Positions 23,340 to 37,700 of a stretch of DNA of 64,000 nucleotides are shown one piece after another (position 1 is the first letter of the stretch; each line of letters opens with the position of its first letter). The translations under genes were made by a program, and so were the position numbers. The stretch spans positions 248,001 through 312,000 of the forward strand of contig WIXG01000021.1 of assembly GCA_009869945.1 (NCBI GenBank), given 5' to 3'. Source of the DNA: Mesaphorura yosii (taxonomy: Eukaryota > Arthropoda > Collembola > Poduromorpha > Tullbergiidae). The notes under the pieces were generated by a model. The model was not told where the DNA came from, made no database searches, and saw only the letters and a list, made by a program, of their open reading frames with translations.

Positions 23340-25367
23340 ATGACGGAACCACTCATCACCCACTCCATCGAGACGACAAGGCTGATGGGCTTCACTAGAA
23401 AACAATGGACGATATTCCTCATTCTTGGAGTCGTCAACCTCTTCGCAGGACTCGTGTACAGTATTCAGGCTCCGTTTTACCCAAAAGAGGCTCAGAAGAA
23501 GGGTGCATCTGCGACAGAGTTCGGGTTCGTATTTGGCGTGTATGAGCTTACCAACTTTATCGTCGCTCCGATCTTCGGAGCTTACGTAAGTTGCAAAAAA
23601 TTTGCTTGGACCGATGATTGGTGAAATCGTAATCGCTCTTGTCGTTGCAGATGGACAAATTCGGTCCGATCCGAACCTTCCATTTTGGCATCGTCCTGAC
23701 CGGAGCGGCCACGATTCTGTTTGGGTTCCTGGACCACATAAATGACCACGTTTTGTTTATCACGTTCTCCTTCCTGCTGAGAATTCCTCAGGCCATAGGC
23801 GCCACTGCAATTTTATGTGCTTCAGTCACCGTCGTCACGGTCGAATTCGCCACTGCCGTCGCGACCACGTTCGCTGCAATGGAGACCTTCTTCGGATTCG
23901 GATTCTGTAGCGGGCCAACGATCGGAGCGTTTCTATTCGAACTGGGCGGTTTCGTCCTGCCTTTCGGCATTCTGGGCGGATTGCTCGTCGTTTGTGCTCC
24001 AATTTCGCTGTCGATCCTCTGCAAGCACGACTTGGCCAAAAAGAGCGAGGCGGACGAGAATCAGAACGGCAACAGGAGCAAACGTGGTTTGTGGACGTTG
24101 CTCAAAGTTCCAGCCATTCAGCTGTCGGTTTTCGCGACCGTCTGCACTGCCGTGTCAATTGGCTTCCTGTCAACGGTGCTGGAGCCGCATTTACGGGAGG
24201 TAGACTAAAAATTGAACTGGACACGGTTTTTTTGACAGAGTTCTCTCAGATTTTAATTTTTTGATTCTTTCCTCCAGTCTTTCGACGCAAGTCCGGTTCT
24301 GACCGGTTTGTTCTTCTTGCTGTTTGGCGGAACTTATGCGCTGACAGCTCCACTTTGGGGAATGGTCTGTGACAAGAAGTATGGGGGCACAATTGTCCAG
24401 TTACTGGGCACACTGTTCATCATGGCTGGCTTCGGGTTGATCGGTAATGCTTGTGATAAAGTGCAATCGCTCCTTTTGCTATTCATAACCTTATTTATAA
24501 TTTTTGTATCGAGGAGTTTCAAAAATGCAATTTATGGATTTCAGGTCCCGCACCTTTTCTGCCAATGGAGCCGTAAGTTCTTTTTCAAATGGAATCTGTA
24601 ATAAATCACGAGTATGTAATTATAGGTAACAAGATCCCTCGTTAATGTTCGTCAATTTAGGGTCGTGTGGGTTACTGGCCTTGGACTCCTTCTGTTCGGT
24701 CTCGGAGTTGGGGCGATTTTAGTCTCGGCATTTATTTTAGCATTGCAAGACGCAAGGTAATTACGCACTAGCACAGGTTAAAATTAGAGAAGCATGCATC
24801 GGCTCATGTACAATACTAATCATTTTGAACTTTGACCCCACACTATCAGATTCAACGGATATCCAGATACAGTGTCAACTTACGCGCTGGTTTCAGGTAC
24901 GTCAAGCATTCAGCACACGAGGCAGCAGCGGTCATTTTAACGAAGCTTAGAATTCATGCAATCAGAAATCACAATTTAGTAATTTCTTTGTCGTGCCACA
25001 GGAATTTGGAGGTCGTCCGTGGCTCTGGGCTCATTTGTTGGCCCCAGCGTAGCTGGCGTCCTGTACGATGAAATTGGATTCCGAAACGAATCTCTTGTGA
25101 TATTGGGCCTTCAAATTATTTTGGTAAGCTGCTAACTGAGAGAATTACGATTTGGGGCACGAGTACGCCAACGGCTAAATGAATGCACGAATTTCCAATT
25201 AATTACAGGCCGTCCTGGTCATAGCCACATTCTGTCGGAATCGGTCGGGACATCGCGCCAATCCAGACGAGCTTCGGCCAATTCTGGAGGACGAGCGAAG
25301 CACGACGGTGAGAAGAAGCGCGCCCTCCATAAACTCCAGCCTGGTAGAGTCGTCTCGAGGCAACTGA
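23340..25367 (+). CDS. SLC18B1: SLC18B1-like MFS transporter, paralog 6
   Basis: Predicted 470 residues from eight exons: 23340-23585, 23651-24199, 24278-24443, 24545-24572, 24661-24756, 24850-24896, 25002-25123, 25209-25367. The sum is divisible by three. The start is ATG at 23340 (MTEPLITHSIE). The 549-nt second exon fuses what are three or more exons in siblings and spans TM3-TM7. It includes the loop 2-3 MFS signature 'MDKFGPIRTFHFG' and 'METFFGFGFCSGPTIG'. Private introns split 'LIG|PAPF' (24444-24544) and 'LVSG|IWRS' (24897-25001). The 28-nt fourth exon is tiny. The C-terminal tail is Arg-rich with 'DELRPIL' and 'EDERS', a weaker match to the acidic dileucine motif. Confidence 0.9.
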
Positions 25368-26014
25368 AGCTGTTTTAGAGTTAATTAATGAATTAGTCAT
25401 CCTACTCTACTGCCTTTCCCTTGAAGGCAGCTAATCAGAATGCTGCACCATATACTCGAGTCTCAAATCCTGATTATTTTGTTTCTTTCTTGAATTTCGT
25501 CTTGCACTTCATCGTCGTGTGATAATTCGTCATTAAGTGTATGTGAAACTCTGTAACAGATCAGCAATTGTAATGTTACAGGTCAGATATCGCTTTTTGT
25601 TTCATTACAACAGGAAGCACATCTCAATTATGTTAAGTTGGCTAGTCTAAATCACAAATACTGATTAAAAACCGATGTGAACGTTAATACGCAGCTCTGC
25701 TCTGAGATGAATGATCACATTCGCGTATTCACGAATTGAGGCTATCATGTCTCTGCTCCCAAAAACAAAGCCTCACGCAATCTCGAGTCTATCTCTTGAC
25801 TTTGACGTTCGAAGCTTTAAACGCATCAGTACCGTAAAAGGTGAACAGCCAAGCCAAAGCCACAGCAAAGACGAAATCAAAGCTGTCCATTGAATTGCAC
25901 CTATTCACTCGTCTGTCTGGGTGCTTGAAAATGGGTGAAAGTTGTGTCCATCTCCATTCCTAACGTATTTAACGTCTTTAATTGACTTCGGTTAGAATTT
26001 ACTAATCTTTCGCG
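25368..26014. other. Intergenic, paralog 6 to Cdk8
   Basis: Should hold the 3' UTR of paralog 6 and the promoter/5' UTR of Cdk8. No gene is seen. Confidence 0.45.
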
Positions 26015-28151
<2,137 letters not shown>

Positions 28152-28766
28152 TTAACAAATTAACCCTGTTTTCGTTATACTTCGTTTCTAATGACTCATG
28201 TACCAAGAATTGACTAATTGACTTACTTTTTGCAAATGACGCAAGCGCGAATAGCAAATTGTAAATAACCAGAAATACAAATAAATTCGGTATGGTTTTT
28301 AGTCTGTGTTTGTTAACCCCACGCCAAAAGAGTTCAATGTCAGTTTCTGCGAGGCAAACAACGCAAAGTCGAAAACTTGCCTCTCACGAGTCACGACCGT
28401 CTCCAAGCATCCAAGCCTCGAATCTCAATAGAACCTTCATTGCATATTGCACACGATAAAAAAACGAGACCATTTGTCATTCCGTTCCATTCCATTCTTA
28501 ATTTCCTAATCCGTCATGCCTTGCCTGTCCTAATCCCCTGAAATACAGTGCAGATTAAGTCCTATATTTAGTTTGCGTGCAGCATCATCATAGTCATCAT
28601 CATCATCTTGAATGTAGTTGACTGACAACGACCAGACCAGTTGATCATCTTCGAATGACGGCATTCGGTATTCGCGTTTTATCTTAACTTGGGCTCCAAT
28701 TTTCTTTGCATTTGCTTGTTGCATTTTGCTGGAATCACGTAACTGGAGACTTCGGGTAAATTCAAA
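28152..28766. other. Intergenic, Cdk8 to paralog 7
   Basis: Cdk8 3' UTR followed by the presumed promoter of paralog 7. Holds an ATC-rich run near 28585-28610; nothing else is recognised. Confidence 0.45.
28280..28285 (+). terminator. AATAAA poly(A) signal of Cdk8
   Basis: Canonical hexamer about 130 bp after the Cdk8 stop codon. Confidence 0.65.
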
Positions 28767-31457
28767 ATGTCGGATTCTTTTTCCCACGAGAGCCAGCCAT
28801 ATTTCAATTTGTCCAGCATCAGGACGGAGACCGACGGGCTCCAGCAGGTGCAAAGCCCGGACGGAAGGAGTGAAGCTACAATCTTGAATGGCACAACTGG
28901 GACAATTGCAGGTAACTCCGAGGCCTTCTTCGCAAACGAGCAACTGGTAACTAGTAAAAAAAAACTACTAAGATGTACTTCTTTTGTTGCAATTCTGCCT
29001 GATATGCAGACGACTTTCAACCAGCACCAGCTACAGCTCGTAGTAGCGAAGTTACAATTACCGTGACTGCACACGACTCTGGCCCGGAGCCAGAGCCAGA
29101 GTCAGAGCAGCTTCCTGATTCGTCGGAGCTGGAACGAAGACCGAAGTCAGTTGATTCCCCTTATCGAGACTTGGAATCTGCTTCTCCGACACCGGCACCG
29201 ACGCAGTACTACGGAAGAGGTCGAAGGGCGTCGGGTAAAAGTTTTAAAATAATAAAACCAGTGCCAGCACCCAGAATTGGACTCTAGGACTCTATTGCTT
29301 TGCTTTGCCCAGGCGTACGACTTGGTTCAGAGGAACGCGTCAGGAAAATATCGTTTGGGGTTGGCGGCGTCCCGCGCTCAGGCTCATGGAGTCTTCCGAA
29401 GGACGGAGACCCCAGCGACTCGGAGGATTCTCTTCTGCTCGTGCCTTCAAGGCGCCTCAGCTCGTTTGTTCTGGGTCCGACGCTGATGGGATACAATCGG
29501 CGACAGTGGGCGAATTTGATGGTGTTTGCAGTCGTCGATTTCTGCTCCGCAGCCGTAATTTCACTCCAGGCTCCATTCTTTCCGCATGAGGTACGTTACA
29601 GTCGCAGACGCTTGCTCCTTTTACGTGTAGTATGATTTTTGTGCAGGCAATTTCGAAGGGCGCCTCTTCCATGGCGTATGCAGCTGTCTTCTGTGTTTAT
29701 GAGCTGACAATTTTCGTGATGTTTCCATTCTTTGGCAAATTGGTAAGTGAATTAAGCGTTTTAAGCCATGTCTAATCAAATTGGCTCGATGATTTGGTTT
29801 CAGTTTGGTAATTCATCATCGAAACTACTGTTCAATTCGGGCGTGTTTCTGACATCGATAAGTCTTATTGTTTTCGGGTGAGTTAAAAAATACCTTGATT
29901 AAAGGTTACTTTTTGCTAGGTGCTATGATTTTGCTGTTGTTGTGTACAGGTGCATCTCTAAAATCAAAGACGTCAACGTTTTTATCATCTTCTCGATGAT
30001 ACTGCGTGTCTTCGAGGGAATCGGGAGTGCGGCCTCGACTACGGCCAAGTACTCTATCATTTCCGCGGAATTCCCACAAAATGCAGCAGCAACATTCGTA
30101 AATTGAAGCATTCGAGCCAATCGCTTCGAAATTCTCATAAACTCACTGAAAACCGTAATTTTTGTAGGCTTCTCTGGAAAAATTCCACTTTCTCGGAACA
30201 ATACTCGCTCCGCCGTTAGGCGGCATCATGATTCAAGCGTCAGGCTTCGTCCTGGCCTTCACTCTATTCGGAAGCCTCCTTTTCGCATCTGCGCTGTTCA
30301 CACTCTGCATAATGCCCGCGGAAAACGATACGGCGAGCGAGTCGCACCTGACTGAGTCCTTCGGTGGAAAAATTGCGAGCCTTGGGCCTATTCTGAGAAT
30401 ACCGTCGGTAGCACTGGGTTTTGTCTGCATTCTGGGAGCCAGCTGCGGTGTGGGATACCTGAATGTGCTGTTGGAGCCTCACTTGAGCAAAGTAATCTCT
30501 TCCGACCTTAACAATCCATTCCGAGAGAAAAGTTATTGCATTCTGTGTTTTTAATGTAACTTTTTGCATCTTTGTAGTGGAGTTACAGCCCACCAATTGT
30601 CGCCTCGATATTTATTCTGAGCAGTGGCTTTTATTCTGTGTCCGCGTCGCTCTGGTCGAGTTTTCGTGAGAGAGTCGACAATTCCAAGTACATTCTGCTG
30701 ATAGGGTCCATTCTGATCTTTATCGGATACGCGCTCATTGGACCAGCACCGCTCAGTGCGATTGACACGTAAGCAAGGCGTAATCCGCGCATGAAAAACA
30801 AATCTTTGTGAGTTTTAAGGAAAAACTACGATCAGTCAATCACTAATCTCCTGTCATCTGTCCCCGTCTCTAGATCGACGTGGCTCGTGTGTACTGGACT
30901 TATCGTGCATGGGATCGGGCTCGGAGCCAGCATAGTGTCAGGCTACATGCTGGCACTTCACGATACGATGTAAGCAGGACATTCATTACAACTGAAAAAT
31001 TTGCCTTGGTTAATGTCCTAAATTGTCTTTCTTCTCAACGGCTTCCAGTGAAAATGGTTTCGCCGACAACGTCACCACTTTCGGCCTCGTGTCCGCCATC
31101 TTCACGTCAATATACACATTTGGTCAAATCGTCGGGAGCTCCTCCGCCGGGATATTGTTTGACAAGTTCGGATTTCGGTGGGGCAGTACGTGGATTCTCG
31201 GTTTCCAGTCAATTCTGGTGGTGACCATTCTTGCCTTCATCGCGTACGATAAATGCTGCGAGGGCGCCGCCCGCGTCGTGCATTGCGAAACGTTCACAGT
31301 CGACCTCGAGGACGAATCGGACCCACTGCTCCTCAAACCAACGGGCACGACGGGGGCAGGGCAAGACTCTTCTTGCACGGCTACGGCGACCACAGGAACG
31401 ATTCACGAAGGGCAGGTTTTTAATCCGGACGTTGCGTACAGGAAATACATGATGTGA
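28767..31457 (+). CDS. SLC18B1: SLC18B1-like MFS transporter, paralog 7 with long N-terminal extension
   Basis: Predicted 661 residues, the longest paralog, from ten exons: 28767-28911, 29010-29234, 29313-29590, 29647-29742, 29804-29877, 29950-30097, 30168-30491, 30578-30768, 30874-30969, 31049-31457. The sum is divisible by three. The first ~185 residues are an extra hydrophilic region rich in Glu, Pro and Ser, with a 'PEPEPESEQ' run and 'SPTPAPTQYYGRGRR'. They are encoded by exons without counterparts in most siblings. The core then starts 'GYNRRQWANLMVFAVVDF' and 'SLQAPFFPHEAISKGAS'. TM11, TM12 and the tail are in one exon, without the usual intron. The tail has an acidic dileucine 'DESDPLLL'. 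Exon structure elsewhere (96-, 74-, 148-, 191- and 96-nt exons) gives the ancestral pattern of the array. Confidence 0.9.
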
Positions 31458-32015
31458 TGTGTGAGAATAAAACATGATCTTATTTGCTTATCTTGAACGA
31501 GCGTTCTCTTTCCTCTTTTTTATGCGTTTGTGCGTATCGCATCGTATTGATAAACAGTAAACAATAATTCATTCACAGGTTCATGTGATCAAAGCACGTT
31601 TTAAAGTCGAAAGTCACTAATCTTTTCGAGAAACGTGCAAGTAGCACGAAAGCCAACCAGTAAATTGGAGTCGCCGTTCAGGCCTCTGGTCATAAGTTCT
31701 GTTATCTAATCTATCACCCTGTCGCCGTGCCGTGCGCTTTTATCAGCTCAGTATTGTTTATGTGAATTGGAATGGAGTGGAGCTTGGAGCTGCTTTTAGT
31801 GCCAGTCAACTGGGAGCTGGTTTTTATGCATGGGCATATGACCCTTATCAGTAAACTCGCTACTCGCTCGCAGTTGGTGCTTTAAGTTTCACTTGTTTAC
31901 TCATTCACCTATGCCAATAACCATCAAATACCTTTGAAATGTGCTCCAACACAACTTCCAGCTCCTATTTTTGGTCTGATTGAGTGAATTGAAGCCTTTA
32001 AGTAATTAATTAAAA
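31458..32015. other. Intergenic, between paralogs 7 and 8
   Basis: No gene seen. The region before 32016 is the presumed 5' UTR/promoter of paralog 8. Confidence 0.45.
31466..31471 (+). terminator. AATAAA poly(A) signal of paralog 7
   Basis: Canonical hexamer only 9 bp after the stop at 31457, so either the 3' UTR is very short or another signal downstream is used. Confidence 0.5.
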
Positions 32016-34383
32016 ATGAAGGACGACGAAGAGCCCGGCCCATCATCGGCACTGCTAAGCCCTTCTTCCGCAGCCTCCAAGACTCAGTCGAAACACTCAA
32101 GAATTCCGAAACCTGGAAAGAAGGGGAAAGGCAAAGGCAGTCCCAGCAACGTAGTGACCGTGACTGAAATGAAGGAAGTGAGCCCCAAAGGCTCACCTGC
32201 CACGACGCCATCGTCCTCATCTTCATATGTGATGGAGGACTCGAACTCGAAGAGGGTCGTGTACTCCATATTTCCACCGATTCACGACACAGTCATGTTT
32301 GGGCTGACGAGAAGGCAGCTGCTCACGCTGGCGACGCTGGCGCTCACGGAATTCTTCAGCGGAATGGTGTATTCGATTCAGGCGCCCTTCTTCCCGGGAG
32401 AGGTAAGTTGCGAACAAGCCAAACCAGCTCACGAACTGAATTTCGTTGAAAATCTGTTTACTGCTGAATTTAGGCGGTCGGAAAGCTTCTGGCTTCTTAT
32501 CCGTATGGGCAAATTGGCTGTATTTTCGGGGTCTTTGAACTGGCGGTTTTTGCGTTTATTCCGGTGTTTGGAAAAATGGCAAGTGGTTATCAAATGTTAG
32601 CCTGGCCAAATCTTCGAAACAAAACCTGAAACCTGTCATTCTTTCAACTTTCAACGTTTGCAGATGCAGCACAATGGAACTCCGCCCAAATTGATTTTTC
32701 ACCTCGGCGTTTTCATATCTGCTGTCTCGACAATTTTATTCGCGTAAGTCAAACTGACTAACTTTGGATTTGTCATATTGACCACTTGCTTACGGAGTTT
32801 TTAATTTGTTACAGTTTCGTCGAGTACATCCAGGAACCGCATCTTTATCTTGCATCCACCCTCATCGTGAGGGCGGTACAGGGAATTGGCGAAGCAGGAA
32901 TCTTGATTTCGGCCTGCGCCCTGCTCACGATTGACTTTCCAACTTCGGTTGCCACCACTTTTGTAAGACAAATGACAAACACACACGATCCGCAAGCACA
33001 TCTTTGCCCTGCCCTTCGTTCATTTCAAATTCGTCAAACTGGCATTTAATTATTGGCAGACATCGATGGAAACATTTTACTGTCTCGGCCTGATTGCTGG
33101 GCCCGTGATGGGCGGAGCAATGATGGACATCAACTCTCCGGACGAGTCGGGTCGATTCTTCATCACATTCCTGCTTAATGGCTGTGTGCTGCTTGGAGCA
33201 GCAATTGCGGGTTTGTTTCTGCTGCCATCAAATGACAACCCCGACAGCTTCCACGAACTCGACGGCAAATGCTGCTTCAACAACGGTGGCTACAAAGTGT
33301 TCAACTTGTTCAGGGCGCGTTCCATTCCGCTCGTGGCTCTGACGATCCTCAGCGCTGGAGTCAGCGTCGGGTTTCTGAATCCGGTTCTGGCGCCGCATAT
33401 TCAGGAGGTAAGGCTCGAAGGCACTGGCCGAACTGACACTGCACTGATAAGAAAACTAGAACGATGCGATTATGTATTGTATTGTGTCCAGTTTCTCGTC
33501 GGACAAAGCGCTGTTCTCTTTGGCGCCTTCTTCATAATCGCTGCCGGGCTCGGAGGACTACTTGCACCAGCAATTAACTGTGCCATTAACGGACTTGCAA
33601 GGTCGCAGAGCTATTTCGTGATTTTTGGGTCGATTGCGATCTCAGTCGGATTCATGCTCGTTGGCCCCGCGCCGTTTCTTACTTTGGAAAAGTAATCAAT
33701 TTATGCAGGCTTCTTAAAGTTAAATTGCAAATGCATACAAGTCCGATCTTAACTTTGTGCACGTACTTAGATCTTTGCTTTTAACTGGAATTGGATTGTG
33801 CCTCATGGGATTGGGACTCGCGTCGATGACGGTGGCCAGTTTCAAGCTCCTGCTCAGTGAAGCCATGTAAGTCAAGTGCCAAGTCACTGTACTGACTCGT
33901 TCCGTTTGTGATTTCCCGCTCAATTCTGAGACTAAGACTGGCACGTGTTAATGCTATATCGCCTATCGCGAATTCCAGAAACAATGGCTATGCCGACAAC
34001 ATAAACAGCTACGGACTCGTGCTAACCTTTTGGACAATGACATTTTGTCTGGGTTCCTTCATCGGCAGTTGTGCGTCCGGCTTCTTATATGATGTCAACG
34101 GCCTGAGCATGGCGACGTGGGCCGTGTTTGGGGTCCATATTTTAGTGGTAAGAAGGCCAGCTTAGACGTGATGCGCTAAGCCAACGCAAAGCCCGACGCA
34201 TTGCGAAATTATCTGTGGTCCTTTTGTCCCCAGATTTTCCTCAATTCATCCTCCATCGTCCTGAATTGGCGAGAAAGAAGGGCTAAGTACAGAGATTCGG
34301 TGTTCGAAGACGTTCACGAGGACGAGCCACTCCTTTCGAGCCCTTACAAATCAAATGCACGAAGTCTGCGGTCGTACTCCTAA
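32016..34383 (+). CDS. SLC18B1: SLC18B1-like MFS transporter, paralog 8
   Basis: Predicted 560 residues from nine exons: 32016-32402, 32474-32578, 32664-32743, 32815-32962, 33060-33407, 33492-33691, 33771-33866, 33979-34147, 34234-34383. The sum is divisible by three. A ~95-residue N-terminal extension is Ser/Lys-rich ('PKPGKKGKGKGSP') before 'FGLTRRQLLTLATLALTEFF' and 'YSIQAPFFPGEAVGK'. The intron at 32579-32663 needs a GC donor (ATG|gcaagt). It sits at a position where all siblings have an intron with a GT donor. The core has 'METFYCLGLIAGPVMGGAM' and 'PFLTLEK'. The tail ends with the acidic dileucine 'DVHEDEPLLSSP'. It is the most divergent of the eight in the TM5-TM7 region. Confidence 0.9.
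32579..32663 (+). other. GC-AG intron of paralog 8
   Basis: Donor 'AAAATG|gcaagt' with a strong consensus apart from the C at +2, and acceptor 'gtttgcag|ATGCAGC'. The position matches the intron after 'FGAY', 'IVGSC' or 'FFGKL' in the other paralogs, so only the dinucleotide has changed. Confidence 0.75.
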
Positions 34384-34730
34384 TTTTGTAGGGAGGCATT
34401 TTGGAGAATGAAGTCATTTTTAGTTATAGTCATTGTGAATTTAATAATGCCAGGAACGTTTTTAATTAAAATATCCAAGTATCAAAGTACAAAACGTGTA
34501 CGTGTACGAGTAAAATACTTATCGAGACAAAAACGGAGGCTGTAGACAAGGGACATTGACAATAATGAACGTAAACTTAACAAGGCGTGAGCGTGAGTGT
34601 GCAGTTACAAAACACAGTTTTAGCAGCTCACAGGTTTAAAGCGTATAAGTTGTAGTTGTGAATTAATTTCCAGTGTGCAGTTTGCAATATCAAATGAAGT
34701 GACTTAATATCAATCGATGGGAATCACGGC
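34384..34730. other. Convergent 3' gap between paralog 8 and tankyrase
   Basis: Marks the end of the transporter array and the convergent 3' ends of two transcripts. An AATTAAA near 34463 may be the poly(A) signal of paralog 8. Nothing else is seen. Confidence 0.45.
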
Positions 34731-37700
34731 TCACGGGCTCTTTACTTCCATTTCGAACTCGTCGTTCGCTTCCGGCTTGAGAATCTGGTAGGTGATTAAA
34801 TACTCGGGATATGCCTGCTCGCCTCGATAAATGACGTACTCCGGGTACGTCAGCCCGCCAGCTGACGGCCGGCCAACCACCGAGTGATGCCCCGGCGGAG
34901 AGTGCGCGATTTTGATTGAACTAAACTGCAAGAAAGACTTCCCAAGAGTGACTCGACAAAGGAGTAGCTGCCGATGACAGCTGTAGCAGGAACGATCCTT
35001 GTGTACGGGGCAGCCCATTCCACCGCCTAGGCCGTAAACGTACTGGTTACTCTTTGAAGAATGCTCGGCGAAATAAATCCCGGCCCCAAACATTCCGCCA
35101 ATGTACGCATGGCGCTCGTCGAAGCCCTTCTGCACGATGGCCGGGACAAAAGGTGAGCCGTGAAACAGCATTCGTTCGTTCGGTCCTTCCCGGCCACTTT
35201 CTTCTGCGACTTCCGTACGACGATGGACGTACCGCTCCCAGAGTTTGGGATTCCGGATTTTCTGGACCTTCACGATGTGGTATCTTGAAAATACGCCTCC
35301 CGACGCTCCGTTATCACGATGTGCTCGTATCGTCGCATGCATTTCGTCGTCAATCGCCATGAATTCTCGGTCGTCTCGCGCCAGTTCAATGAGCATCGTT
35401 CCGCCGCCCATGTTTGATCGGATTCGATCGATGCCTTTAAGCAGCAGGTGCCGATGGCCGTACGCGACTACACCAATCCCCTTCAGATCGTCGTGGTTCA
35501 TTTCGGCGAGAATGTCTAGCGTAATCTTTTCACGTTCAAAGACTTCTCTGAGATGGTCCAACCCGATTGAAGATAAGAAATTCGTCACGCACTTGACTTG
35601 CGACATGATTTTCTCGTTCTCGAGTGGATTTTCAGCGGCCGCGGCTTGCGCCGACTGCGTCTCGCCGTCTCCGCCATCGGATGATAAAAGAGATCGAATT
35701 GGAAGTATAAATTGGTTGCCCGAAGGCATTATCACAGTTTCATTTCCAGCTTGAGACTGCTGCTGCTGCTGCTGAGCTTGCGAGTTGCAGGCGGTTTGAT
35801 TGTCGGCAAAACTCAAGCCCGGTGCCGAGGCTGAGGCCTGTGTGTTATCTGAGTCTGATGGTGCGAGTATAATTTTGTTGCTGGTCGCTGTCGGAAATGA
35901 TTGGTGGGTTGTCATTGCGTCGGTGAGGAGACATTTCACGTCTTCGGCAGTGGCCAGATCCAAGGGCGTGTGATTCTCTTGATTTTTGAGCCACGGATCA
36001 GCGCCGTATGTCAGGAGTAACGAACAGAGAAGAGTCCGACCCTTGTTTGCTGCTTCATCTGAAAGAAAAGGCCATTCAGTCATTCAATAAATGAGCAATG
36101 ACCGGTTATACCCAATATATTTGTGTCACTTACGAAGTGGTGTAAATCCTGATAAGCAAAAACAAATTAAGGAGCAATTAGAATGAGTTAACTAATGTTG
36201 CAGGCAAATGGGTTTTGTAGAAGTAAACTTACCCCATTTATCCGTCGTATTGACTTGCGTGTTGTATTTGATTAGTAAAGCTGCGAGGTCCAAGTGTCCG
36301 TAAGAAGACGCATTATCTAAAATAAGTAATTAATTACCCATTACGAATTTGCGTACGCAGGTGGTTATAACGTGAGGTAACGTGAGGCCTTACGAAGAGG
36401 TATCAGTCCGCCTGAAAGCAGAAAATTCAGAAACAGGGAATAATTAGCCGGTGTTCTTGGTTTTGAATTCCTACGCTTAAAATTAAACGTACCTTTGTCG
36501 CGCGAATTGACATCAGCCCCGAGGGACAGAAGATACTCCGCCACTTCGATATTGTTGTACCCAGCCGCTAAATGTAACGGCGTGCTATTACGTCCGATTG
36601 CATCCCGGCAATTGATGTTGGTCTCATTGACTAATTTCTTAACTTTCTCCAGATCGCCTTTCTTGGCAGCTTCCAACAGTGCACTGTTTCCTTGCAGGAG
36701 GTCAGCGATGTCTTCGTCCTTGCAAAGATCGATGGGCAGTGCCCCATCGCGATTCTTTTTGTTGACGTCTGCACCGTGTTTTAGCAGCAGTTTCACAATT
36801 TCGTATTTGCCTGTGAGGTGAACAGAACAAAATATTGAATACTGGCAGAGTTGAAATGGAGAAACAATCGAACTTTCTAGTCCACGCTCATATTACCTTT
36901 GCTAACACTTTCATGCAACGGCGTGAACTTCCATAAATCCGTGACGTTCACACTTGCGCCATGGGCAATCAGCAATTCAGTCACTTGCGTGTGGCCGTAC
37001 GAGCTCGAATTGTGAATGCAACTCAGTCCACTAAATGCAAAGAACGGAACGTGCTAACTTTAATTGACTGCCCGGAAATCAAATCTTCCGGAAAAGGAAA
37101 TCATGAAAATTACTTACCCTCTGTCTTTCGCCGAGACATCAGCACCGTGTTGAAGGAGATAAGCCACCACGTCAACTCGATTGTATCCACCTAAGACAGA
37201 AGACAAGGCCAAGGGCAGGTTTATTTATTTTAATTTAAAAGGTTTCCTTGAAAGTAGCCTGTATTAATAACTTACATGCAAAATGAAGAGGTGTGGAGAG
37301 CCGACCGCCAGCATTCCGGTCTCTGCAGTTGACAATCTCCGGTCGTTGGGTTAAAATCTTTTTGACCATATCCAAATCACCGGCTCGTGAAGCCTCGAGC
37401 AGCTGATACTCAATTTCGACCATCGGGGATTCTGTGCGAGAATTAATCAGTGAGTCAATAATTTGAGATTTCAACAGTTCACAGCTCACTGAGATGTCCT
37501 CAAGAAAAAAGCTATCTAACCTTTCAACACTTTGCTAAGTGTGGAGGATGACGATAAATGAAGTGGCGTGCATCCCTGATGAGAAAGAATTGACGTATCG
37601 GCTCCGTAACTGACCAACAATTGAAACTGAAATTGCAAAATTTGCACACAAATTAATTTAGCTACGCATAAGCATCATTCATTAACTTTAACGATTCGCT

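Noticed and set aside
35245-35754. 169-codon + strand open frame over the tankyrase PARP/SAM exon
   Set aside because: Antisense shadow; the minus strand carries the conserved catalytic and SAM residues.
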